Assembly: GCA_964229545.1 (NCBI GenBank)
Contig: CAXRDP010000050.1
Location: 1 to 64,000, forward strand
DNA length: 64,000 nucleotides
Direction: 5' to 3'
DNA from: UBA724 sp964229545
GTDB taxonomy: Bacteria > Bacteroidota > Bacteroidia > Flavobacteriales > Flavobacteriaceae
Of this stretch, positions 35,142-42,143 are shown piece after piece. Below the pieces are notes generated by a model that had not been told where the DNA came from, ran no database searches, and saw nothing but the letters and a program-made list of their open reading frames with translations. How positions within the stretch are numbered: the first letter of the stretch is position 1; every line of letters begins with the position of its first letter. Both the position numbers and the translations under genes were made by a program.

Positions 35142-37157
35142 ATGCAGTTATTTTATAAATACCAGTCTCTACTATATAAAATCATCCTTTTTTTGGTTTT
35201 GATTTTTTCGGTTGTCTACCTATTTCCTCGTGGAGGTGGGTTTAAATATGCTTTTCAAAAAGGAAAACCATGGCAATATGAAACCCTCTTGGCACCGTTT
35301 GATTTTCCTATAGCAAAGACCCAACAAGAAATTGAACAAGAACGAAATACCATAGAAGAGGAAAGCCCCCTAATTTTTCATCTCGATAGCTTGGTGCAAC
35401 TACGTTCTCAGCGATTAAGTTCTTCTTGGATTGCACAACAACTGCCTATTCAAGACACCGCTAGGGTGATTCAACAATGGAAAAACTATCTGAGGGATCA
35501 CTACCAACCTGGTTTGATAGATATGGCGTTTGCAGCGCGCCAATCTAAACCGGTGATGTTGTTGCGAGATCAACAAGTCCAAAACTTTGTTTTTTCTGAT
35601 TTCAAAACGAACGATTCTCTACCACTCAGTGGCACTTATAAGCTTATAGATTCATTGCTGTCCAAAAGCGCCAATCAGTTGGTGCTTTCAGATATGTTGA
35701 CTCCCAATGTGGTCTATGATTCCTTACTCACAAGACAAAAGCTTGATGAATCTTTTTCAATGATTTTACCTACACGTGGTATGGTAGCTAGCGGTGAGCG
35801 CATCATTGCCCAAGGTGAAGTGGTAAACGACAGAAGTTTTCGGATTTTGAATTCGTTACAACAAGAATATCAGACTGAACTGTGGTCGACCTCCAACGTG
35901 ATTTGGATCATGACAGGATATGTGTTTTTGAGTGGCTTGGTTTTGGTGTTGTTGTTTTTGTTTTTAAGGCGTTTTAGACCTGTGATTTATGAAAACAACA
36001 CCAAAGTCACTTTCGTTTTTGTCAATGTGTTACTAATGGTATTCTTGGTTAAATTGGCTTTGTCTTTTGATTTAGAATATATTTATGCAGTCCCGTTGTG
36101 TATCGTTCCATTGTTGTTAAAAACTTTTTTTGATGCACGTATGGCTTTGTTTGCATATGTGATGGGTCTGTTGTTAGTCGGATTTATGGTGCCCAACAGC
36201 TTCTATTTTGTTTTTATGCAATTGGCGGCTGGTGTGTTGGCAACCCTGACAGTTTCTAATATTTATAAGCGCGCCAACCTATTTGTGTCTGTTGGACTCA
36301 TTGTACTGATCTATCAAATTTGTAATATATCATTTCATTTGGTAACTGAAGCTAGTTTGTCATCGCTCAATTCAGACAGGATTGGTTTTTTGTTTATAAA
36401 CGGATTGGGGATATTATTTGTGCATCCGTTGGTTTATATTTTTGAGAAGATTTTTGGATTGGTTTCAGATTTGTCTCTATTAGAACTCTCAGACACCAAT
36501 TCCCAATTGCTTAGAGATTTATCAGACCAGGCACCCGGTACGTTTCATCACGCTCTCCAAGTGGCAAATCTGGCAGAAGCTGCAGCCAACGAAATTGGTG
36601 CCAATGCACTATTGGTACGCGTAGGTGCATTATATCACGACATTGGAAAGATGAATAATCCCATATATTTTAGTGAAAACCAAGCTGCCAATTACAACCC
36701 ACATAACGAACTTTCACCACACGAAAGCGCATCTCTAATATTAAACCACGTCATTGACGGAATTGAAATTGCAAAAAAGAACAACTTGCCTGATCGGGTA
36801 GTCGATTTTATACGTACCCATCACGGTACAACTACAGTAAGGTATTTTTATCACAAAGCTCGTGAGCTAGATGAGAATGTGGATGAAAAGTTGTTTTCTT
36901 ACCGTGGCCCAAAACCCTTTTCCAAAGAAACAGCTATCTTGATGATGTCTGACAGTGTTGAGGCAGCATCAAAGAGCTTGCAAGAGCCTACAGCAGAGCT
37001 GATACGAGATTTTGTGGAGAAGATTGTACAAAACCAAGTAGATGAGCGACAGTTTGTAGAAGCCGATATCAACCTGAGAGAAATTGAGCAGGTTAAAGAA
37101 GTCTTGATCGAGAAACTGATCAATGTGTATCATATTCGGGAGGTCTATCCTACATAA
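35142..37157 (+). CDS. 7TM-HD family phosphohydrolase (PgpH-like)
   Basis: This 671-residue membrane enzyme has one N-terminal helix (about 10-30), an extracytoplasmic 7TMR-HDED region (about 45-250), about seven helices (about 255-440) and a cytosolic HD domain (about 465-640). The HD metal motifs are intact: FHHALQVANLAE near 473, LYHDIGKM near 505, HESASLILNHV near 533 and RTHHGTT near 566. In PgpH this fold degrades cyclic di-AMP, and the same function is inferred. The ATG at 35142 avoids six extra codons. Confidence 0.92.
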   Translation: MQLFYKYQSLLYKIILFLVLIFSVVYLFPRGGGFKYAFQKGKPWQYETLLAPFDFPIAKTQQEIEQERNTIEEESPLIFHLDSLVQLRSQRLSSSWIAQQLPIQDTARVIQQWKNYLRDHYQPGLIDMAFAARQSKPVMLLRDQQVQNFVFSDFKTNDSLPLSGTYKLIDSLLSKSANQLVLSDMLTPNVVYDSLLTRQKLDESFSMILPTRGMVASGERIIAQGEVVNDRSFRILNSLQQEYQTELWSTSNVIWIMTGYVFLSGLVLVLLFLFLRRFRPVIYENNTKVTFVFVNVLLMVFLVKLALSFDLEYIYAVPLCIVPLLLKTFFDARMALFAYVMGLLLVGFMVPNSFYFVFMQLAAGVLATLTVSNIYKRANLFVSVGLIVLIYQICNISFHLVTEASLSSLNSDRIGFLFINGLGILFVHPLVYIFEKIFGLVSDLSLLELSDTNSQLLRDLSDQAPGTFHHALQVANLAEAAANEIGANALLVRVGALYHDIGKMNNPIYFSENQAANYNPHNELSPHESASLILNHVIDGIEIAKKNNLPDRVVDFIRTHHGTTTVRYFYHKARELDENVDEKLFSYRGPKPFSKETAILMMSDSVEAASKSLQEPTAELIRDFVEKIVQNQVDERQFVEADINLREIEQVKEVLIEKLINVYHIREVYPT

Positions 37158-37212
37158 AAGATAATTCAGTCGCTATACCCCATGATAGCACAAAGTCAGT
37201 AACCCCTCAATA

Positions 37213-37240
37213 AAAAAGGCCTTCAACTGAAGGCCTTTTT
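37213..37240. terminator. Bidirectional intrinsic terminator (AAAAAGGCCTTC/GAAGGCCTTTTT)
   Basis: A 12-bp perfect stem with an AACT loop lies between the convergent HD-phosphohydrolase and TonB receptor genes, with T and A runs on either side. Confidence 0.85.
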
Positions 37241-37252
37241 AACATTGTGATT

Positions 37253-40200
37253 TTAGAATATGTATCTCAACCCGAGTTGCATTTGCCATCTGGAGTCAAG
37301 GCTTGAATCATACACAAAAGATTCTTGTAAATTAGAGTTGAACGAATAAGTAGGTACTCCATTATTTACAGAAACACTTACAGGTTGTATACTTGTGGGT
37401 TGCTGAATAAGCCCCCATTCAGAGCTAATAAGGTTTCCAAAATTCAAAATATCCATACTTAATTGAATTACGTTAGTTTTTCCAGAACTCATCTTGAGTC
37501 GATAATCCTGTAGTAAACGAACATCCCAACGACTTCTCCAAGGGCTGAGCGCTCCATAGCGTTCCGCATACTGCCCTCTTCTTCCGCTTAAATAATCATC
37601 TTGATCAATAAACGAGTCATAAGCAGCTGCTTCACCTGCATTTGAAAAGTTCATTTGAGAAATTTCAGATTTTGTAGGCACATATATCAAATCATTTCCA
37701 CCACGACCATCTCCGTTAATGTCACCCGCATAGGTGTAACTATACCTTCCTCCACGAGCATATTCAAAGAAAGTGGTAATAGTGGTCCCCCATTTATCAT
37801 TGGTGCCGTAATCCCATGACTTACTAGCCACACCCACCAATCGATGCATGTCACCGTATTTGGAATAGGACAAAGTTTCTGCATTGGCATCTCCTACAAC
37901 TGGATTAAAATCGAACGCGTCCCCTGTTATTTCAGCTTCAATAGAGTTTACATCCTTAGCATCTAGATAACTGTATGCCAAGCTAGTATATAGTCCATCA
38001 TCAAATGTTTTTTGAGCCTTAACTGAAAGGTTCCATATTCTTCCAAGGTTTGAATTTGAAAACACATAAGCACTTGCGTTGGCAGGGAAAGGAACATCCA
38101 CCTGAACGAAGTCAGCTGCTGTGTAGATTGCTCTATTATCAACTCCTGATAGGGTCCCGCTTGGGGTTTTAAAGCCCCAGTTTTGTACTTGGGGACCGTT
38201 AACATCTTTGGTATATGAAACATCCAAAGACACGGTTAGTCCACTATCGTATTTTCTATCTAAGCCAACATTTGTTCGCCAAACCTGTGGGAATTTATAG
38301 TCGGGGTCCACCATTTGATGAAACCACCAATTTGGATTGCCAATTTGGTTTCCTAGCCAAACAAATGGGAAACGTCCCGTAAAAAGACCAGAGCCTCCTC
38401 TAAGTTGGGTTGTGTCATCTCCATTCATATCGTAATTAAAGCCAACTCTAGGAGAAATTAACCATTTGTCTGACGGCATTTTAGTGTTGTCTAGGAGCTG
38501 GACCTCGCCAGTATTAGGATTGATGTAAGGGGTTCCAGGAGCATAGTCTCCAGAAACGTCAATCACGTCTTGGGCTTTTTGGTCCGAGTCAAAGAATAAA
38601 GGCTTGTCCAACCTCAGCCCGTATGTGAACTTTAATCGGTCATTTACAAACCATTCGTCTTGCACATACAAGGCCATTTGGCCAACATTGGTTTCGGCCA
38701 AAGCCCAATTCCCGGCATTGTAAACACTCTGCGCATAACTCAAAGCCTCCGAAATTAGTCCATTGCTTATAGCGTTGTTAAAATCAGCCATAGAGCCCAG
38801 AGCACCAAACGCTCCAACATAGCCATTGGCATTACCATAACCATAGACTCCTAAATTAAACGAGTTGTCAAATTCGAACTTTTCATATGAAAAACCCATT
38901 GTGTAGGTATGGTCCCCTTTAACATAGGTCAGATTATTCGTCAGTTGAATTACTTTTTGATCAAGACGGTTGTTTATTGAAAAAGGCTCATGTCCTACTA
39001 TGATATAATTTGAACCTGCACCATCTTGAATAGTCATTGCAGGTGCCGGAGTAGACTTTGGATTTCTAAAGTCATCAAAATGTGAGTACCCCACCTGCAA
39101 CTTGTTAGAAAGATTTTCTGCTAATGTAGAATTTAGCTCAAGTTGAACTGAATTTAATCTGTTGTTAATTTGATACCCTGAATTTTCGAACTGTAGTATA
39201 GATGCGTTGGGACCTCTAAATCCTAAAGCAGTGGGATGCGCAGGTTTTTCTTTGGATGCATCTAGAAAATTGTAAATGAATGCCAACCTGTGATTGCTGT
39301 TGATATTCCAATCTAACTTCAAAATTCCTTTTGTTGATTCGGCTTTGTGAATAAATCCTTCGTAGGCACCCGGATCGTATCCCAAGCCTCTTAAAGCGCT
39401 TTGAACAGTCATAAGATCAGATTCAAGTACTCTTGACTCATTGACACCCCCTGTTCCTCGATTAGGAAGCCAGGATTGGCCTAAATCTTCTCTATTGTCT
39501 TTCTCAAAATTGGCAAAGAAGAATAGTTTGTTTTCAATGATGGGCCCACCTACACTAACACCAGTCTGAGATTGTAAAAGCTTGGGTACAAAAATTCCTT
39601 GACCCTTAATCTTTGACCCTGTCATATCGTCATTTCTATAAAACCCATAAACGGTACCAGTAAACTCGTTTGTACCGCTTTTAGTGACAGCATTTACTGA
39701 TGCACCAGTAAATCCAGCTAAGGTGACATCATATGGCGCAGTGGAAACAGTAATTTGGTCAATAGCATCTAGAGAAATGGGTTGTGCATCTGTTTGACCC
39801 CCTGGAGTAGCTGCATCCAGTCCAAAGGGGTTGTTGAAAATTGCACCGTCCAAGGAGTAATTGTTGAATTGATCGTTTCTTCCTCCAAAAGAACCATTGC
39901 TTGCAGTTGGTTCTAACCTGGTAAAATCAGCCGCAGACCTACTGATGGTTGGAAGTGTCGTTAGTTCTCTTCTGCCTACGCTTGTTTTGGCTCCCGTTCG
40001 ATCACTACTAAAAACATCAGAACTATTAGCTGTGACGACTACTGCGTCCAATTCTTGTGAGTCAGGAGTCATTGCGAGAGAAATGGATTCACTCTTTCCA
40101 AGGGTTAAATAAACGTCCTCAAACGTTTGTTCATTAAAACCTATGTAACTTACCTTAATAGTGTAAGGACCTCCAACGCGTAGGTTTAAAAGACTAAACC

Positions 40201-40381
40201 TTCCGTTAAGATTGGTTACTGTCCCATAGGTTGTTCCGGTTGGCATGTGAACTGCCACAATGTTAGCACCTTCGAGTTGATTGTTAGTGTCGTCTAAAAT
40301 CAAGCCATTTATCGAAGAGGTGGTGACCTGTGCATGAGTAGCAAAAAAGGCCAATAGAGTAATTAATGTTAGTTTTTTCAT
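37253..40381 (-). CDS. TonB-dependent receptor with carboxypeptidase-like N-terminal domain (Oar-like)
   Basis: This 1042-residue outer-membrane protein has a signal peptide (MKKLTLITLLAFFATHAQ), a CarboxypepD-regulatory-like domain (about 22-108: SSINGLILDDTNNQLEGANI...) and a plug (about 125-240, with LPTISRSAADFTRLEP). The remainder is a beta-barrel ending in the aromatic LRYIF. No SusD partner follows, so it is not a classic Sus pair; it resembles the Oar-type group. The substrate is unknown. A weak -7 match (TAGTTTTA, 40403-40410) lies 21 nt upstream. Confidence 0.9.
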   Translation of the reverse strand: MKKLTLITLLAFFATHAQVTTSSINGLILDDTNNQLEGANIVAVHMPTGTTYGTVTNLNGRFSLLNLRVGGPYTIKVSYIGFNEQTFEDVYLTLGKSESISLAMTPDSQELDAVVVTANSSDVFSSDRTGAKTSVGRRELTTLPTISRSAADFTRLEPTASNGSFGGRNDQFNNYSLDGAIFNNPFGLDAATPGGQTDAQPISLDAIDQITVSTAPYDVTLAGFTGASVNAVTKSGTNEFTGTVYGFYRNDDMTGSKIKGQGIFVPKLLQSQTGVSVGGPIIENKLFFFANFEKDNREDLGQSWLPNRGTGGVNESRVLESDLMTVQSALRGLGYDPGAYEGFIHKAESTKGILKLDWNINSNHRLAFIYNFLDASKEKPAHPTALGFRGPNASILQFENSGYQINNRLNSVQLELNSTLAENLSNKLQVGYSHFDDFRNPKSTPAPAMTIQDGAGSNYIIVGHEPFSINNRLDQKVIQLTNNLTYVKGDHTYTMGFSYEKFEFDNSFNLGVYGYGNANGYVGAFGALGSMADFNNAISNGLISEALSYAQSVYNAGNWALAETNVGQMALYVQDEWFVNDRLKFTYGLRLDKPLFFDSDQKAQDVIDVSGDYAPGTPYINPNTGEVQLLDNTKMPSDKWLISPRVGFNYDMNGDDTTQLRGGSGLFTGRFPFVWLGNQIGNPNWWFHQMVDPDYKFPQVWRTNVGLDRKYDSGLTVSLDVSYTKDVNGPQVQNWGFKTPSGTLSGVDNRAIYTAADFVQVDVPFPANASAYVFSNSNLGRIWNLSVKAQKTFDDGLYTSLAYSYLDAKDVNSIEAEITGDAFDFNPVVGDANAETLSYSKYGDMHRLVGVASKSWDYGTNDKWGTTITTFFEYARGGRYSYTYAGDINGDGRGGNDLIYVPTKSEISQMNFSNAGEAAAYDSFIDQDDYLSGRRGQYAERYGALSPWRSRWDVRLLQDYRLKMSSGKTNVIQLSMDILNFGNLISSEWGLIQQPTSIQPVSVSVNNGVPTYSFNSNLQESFVYDSSLDSRWQMQLGLRYIF

Positions 40382-40520
40382 AATTTATATTAGTAATTAT
40401 TATAAAACTAAAAAAAAACAACAACCCACAATCACAATCGTTGATAGATTGTTAATAATTTTAATTGATTTTTAAAAACTTTTAAAAATTCAAAAAAAAT
40501 CACTTGTTTTTTAAAACAAA

Positions 40521-41183
40521 TTAGGATTTAGTGAATTGCGAAAGAACACCAAAAAAATCTTTCAATTTTTTGTCATCTAATTTGCCGTTTGTTCTCACTC
40601 CGCTACAAAGGTCAATTCCATAAGGCTCGACTTTTTCAATCGCTTGGATTACGTTGTCTTTATTGATGCCTCCAGCTAGAAAAACAGGTTTGTCCAACGC
40701 ACTTCTTATTTTTGCACTAATCTCCCAGTTATGGGTTCTACCAGTGCCGCCAAGTTCTTTAACAGCAAGTTTTGGGTTTCCACTGTCCAGCAAAATAGCA
40801 TCCACATAGTTTGATAGTTTTTTTGCCTCAGCTATTGACCCATCGTCAATTACATGGATGACCTGAACCAGTTTCACCCAAGGAAGTTCTGTTTTTATTG
40901 ATTTGTAAACTGACCTATCTATTGAATCCACAATTTGAATGGTAGAGGTTAGTGTTTTTTTGTAATGTTCAATAATTCCCTCTGCAGTAGTCTCACTGGT
41001 AAGCAAGAAAGTTGAAATAGGGGGAGAAACGTTCCTTGCTATTTTTTGAATTTGATTGTCACTTATTACACCTGGGCCACTTGGCATATTCCCAACCAGC
41101 CCTACGGCATCTGCACCTATTTTGATTGCTTTTTTGGCCTCTTCGATACTGTTAATACAACATATCTTGACTTTCACGGACAT
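40521..41183 (-). CDS. trpF: Phosphoribosylanthranilate isomerase-like protein (orphan TrpF)
   Basis: This 220-residue TIM barrel has the TrpF marks: VKICCINSIEEA at the N-terminus (Cys as in KICG), VDAILLDS near residue 128, LGGTGRTHNWEIS near 144, and the phosphate-site segments VFLAGGINKDNV and GIDLCSGVRTNGKLDDKKL at about 167-210. It is not in a trp operon; its neighbours are a TonB receptor and the tRNA locus. It may isomerise another phosphoribosyl compound. An exact -7 match ends 3 nt before the ATG. The frame extends to 41207, but 41183 gives the usual start. Confidence 0.85.
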   Translation of the reverse strand: MSVKVKICCINSIEEAKKAIKIGADAVGLVGNMPSGPGVISDNQIQKIARNVSPPISTFLLTSETTAEGIIEHYKKTLTSTIQIVDSIDRSVYKSIKTELPWVKLVQVIHVIDDGSIAEAKKLSNYVDAILLDSGNPKLAVKELGGTGRTHNWEISAKIRSALDKPVFLAGGINKDNVIQAIEKVEPYGIDLCSGVRTNGKLDDKKLKDFFGVLSQFTKS

Positions 41184-41186
41184 ATT

Positions 41187-41194
41187 CAAATATA
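41187..41194 (-). promoter_or_regulatory. Putative -7 box (TATATTTG) for the TrpF-like gene
   Basis: Exact TAnnTTTG match on the minus strand with only 3 nt to the ATG at 41183. A leaderless mRNA is predicted. Confidence 0.5.
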
Positions 41195-41227
41195 ATAATT
41201 TAATCAAGTTTTTTATGCTGTGTTATA

Positions 41228-41288
41228 GATCGCGCTAGGATTTGAACCTAGGACCGTTCCGATTAAAAATCGGAATGCACTATCCAGC
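41228..41288 (-). repeat. Partial tRNA-Arg copy: 3' part from the D-arm, anticodon arm replaced by a palindrome
   Basis: In transcript sense it begins GCTGGATAGTGC (D-arm), continues with the palindrome TTCCGATTTTTAATCGGAA where tRNA-Arg has its anticodon arm, then CGGTC, an intact T-arm (CTAGGTTCAAATCCTAG) and the acceptor 3' strand CGCGATC. It differs from the intact gene in the T-loop by one base. The acceptor 5' strand is absent, so it cannot fold as a tRNA alone. The GIY-YIG ORF runs into its 5' end: the ORF's last codons and stop (GCT GGA TAG) are the D-arm bases. Confidence 0.85.
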
Positions 41289-41534
41289 AATAAGCTTTTT
41301 AATATAATCTTTGGATTTTTTCGCTTTAATTGCCAACTCCCTTTGGTAGACTTCTGATTTTGTTGAGAACACTTGAGTATAAACGATTTGCCAGTGTACG
41401 CCACCCTTTGTGGCTTTACTTCTTCTGGAATTGTGACGTTTTAGTCTGTCCTCAATACAAGAAGTATGCCCAATATAAAACCGGTCTATAGATTTGGAAT
41501 AAAGAATATAAACAGTAAAGATAAACTCGGGGCT
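41280..41534 (-). pseudogene. GIY-YIG nuclease ORF without a start codon
   Basis: An open frame of 84 codons encodes a near-complete small GIY-YIG domain: VYILYSKSIDRFYIGHTS carries the GIY (VYI) and YIG elements, followed by an Arg-rich helix (EDRLKRHNSRRSK) and RELAIKAKKSKDYIKKLIAG with the metal Glu. Upstream the frame is closed by TAA at 41535-41537 with only three codons between, none a start. Adding one base to the CCCC run at 41529-41532 would join it to a frame running out of the T-arm of the preceding tRNA-Arg (LGSNPSAITKA...). Either a sequence error or a decayed gene. Confidence 0.75.
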
Positions 41535-41538
41535 TTAG

Positions 41539-41612
41539 TGATCGCGCTAGGATTCGAACCTAGGACCGTCTGCTTAGAAGGCAGATGCTCTATCCAGCTG
41601 AGCTACGCGACC
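41539..41612 (-). tRNA. tRNA-Arg (anticodon TCT)
   Basis: A 74-nt cloverleaf. The acceptor is GGTCGCG/CGCGATC (one G-U), the D-arm GCTC...GAGC, the anticodon arm TCTGC-CTTCTAA-GCAGA with anticodon TCT, and the T-arm CTAGG-TTCGAAT-CCTAG; the discriminator is A. CCA is not encoded. It is the only intact member of a four-copy array. Confidence 0.95.
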
Positions 41613-41709
41613 GATATGTTTTTCTCTCAGCTTTGTTTGTGACCGTTCCGATGAAATCGGAATGCTCTATCCAGCTGAGCCCTGTCTGCCGTCAGGCAGG
41701 TACGCGACC
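41613..41709 (-). repeat. Partial tRNA-Arg copy A (5' part) plus 28-nt spacer
   Basis: In transcript sense: GGTCGCGTA (41709-41701), the inserted palindrome CCTGCCTGACGGCAGACAGG (41700-41681), the D-arm GCTCAGCTGGATAGAGC (41680-41664), the anticodon arm replaced by TTCCGATTTCATCGGAA, then CGGTC ending at 41641, and a 28-nt spacer ending in ACATATC that leads directly into the intact tRNA-Arg. T-arm and acceptor 3' strand are missing. Confidence 0.85.
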
Positions 41710-41839
41710 GATATGTTTTTTTCTCAACTTTCTCTTTGACCGTTCCGATTAAAAATCGGAATGCTCTATCCAGCTGAGCCCTGTCTGCCCTGTCTGCCGA
41801 TAGGCAGGCGACAGGCAGGCGTTAGGCAGGTACGCGACC
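41710..41839 (-). repeat. Partial tRNA-Arg copy B (5' part) plus 28-nt spacer
   Basis: Same architecture as copy A. GGTCGCGTA is at 41839-41831, a 51-nt compound GGCAGG-type palindrome at 41830-41780, then the D-arm, the 19-nt palindrome TTCCGATTTTTAATCGGAA in place of the anticodon arm, GGTC ending at 41738, and a 28-nt spacer (41737-41710) similar to that of copy A (both end ACATATC). The longer insert looks like one palindrome inside another. Confidence 0.85.
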
Positions 41840-41842
41840 TGC

Positions 41843-41878
41843 AAAAAAAACCCTCGTAAATCGAATGACTTACAAGGG
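41843..41878 (-). terminator. Intrinsic terminator downstream of tRNA-Ser
   Basis: In transcript sense CCCTTGTAA pairs with TTACGAGGG (9 bp, one G-U; 10-nt loop), followed by eight T's. It separates tRNA-Ser from the tRNA-Arg array. Confidence 0.8.
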
Positions 41879-41884
41879 CCGCTG

Positions 41885-41968
41885 CGGAGAGACAGGGATT
41901 CGAACCCTGGCAACACTTTCGCGTTGACAGATTAGCAATCTGCTCCATTACCACTCTGGCACCTCTCC
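41885..41968 (-). tRNA. tRNA-Ser (anticodon GCT)
   Basis: An 84-nt class II tRNA. The acceptor is GGAGAGG/TCTCTCC, the anticodon loop TTGCTAA with anticodon GCT, there is a long variable arm (about GTCAACGCGAAAGTGTTGC) and the T-arm CAGGG-TTCGAAT-CCCTG. The discriminator is G. CCA is not encoded. Confidence 0.95.
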
Positions 41969-42047
41969 TTTGTAAGAACGTTTGTTTGTGCGTGCGCAAA
42001 AATACATTTTCGATTTCGAACAAACAACATAAATGTGCATAGAGAAA

Positions 42048-42143
42048 TTAGTTCTCCCTTTGCTCAAAATCTTCCTTTTGGCGTTGCTTGTATTTAATCA
42101 CAGCCAAAATCACTAGTGCTATGCCGCCTATAACCCAAATCAT
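42048..42143 (-). CDS. 31-residue single-pass membrane peptide coupled to YbjQ
   Basis: The ATG overlaps the TGA of the YbjQ gene by one base (TGATG). The peptide MIWVIGGIALVILAVIKYKQ continues with the charged tail RQKEDFEQREN: one transmembrane helix with a basic, then mixed-charge, cytosolic end. Length and coupling make it a plausible small membrane protein. I do not recognise a family. Confidence 0.5.
   Translation of the reverse strand: MIWVIGGIALVILAVIKYKQRQKEDFEQREN

Noticed and set aside
41213..41404. A 63-codon minus-strand ORF across the GIY-YIG 3' end and tRNA remnant
   Set aside because: It is out of frame with the GIY-YIG domain, and its composition shows no domain.
41613..41839. 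CRISPR-like array (repeats with 28-nt spacers)
   Set aside because: The repeats are partial tRNA-Arg copies, the two spacers are similar to each other, and no cas gene is near.
41228..41839. The partial tRNA-Arg copies as functional tRNAs, possibly with anticodon TTT or TTC
   Set aside because: Each lacks one acceptor strand, and the anticodon arm forms an extended hairpin rather than a 7-nt loop.
41766..42023. An 85-codon minus-strand ORF across tRNA-Ser and copy B
   Set aside because: It is translation of tRNA and palindrome sequence, with no protein-like character.
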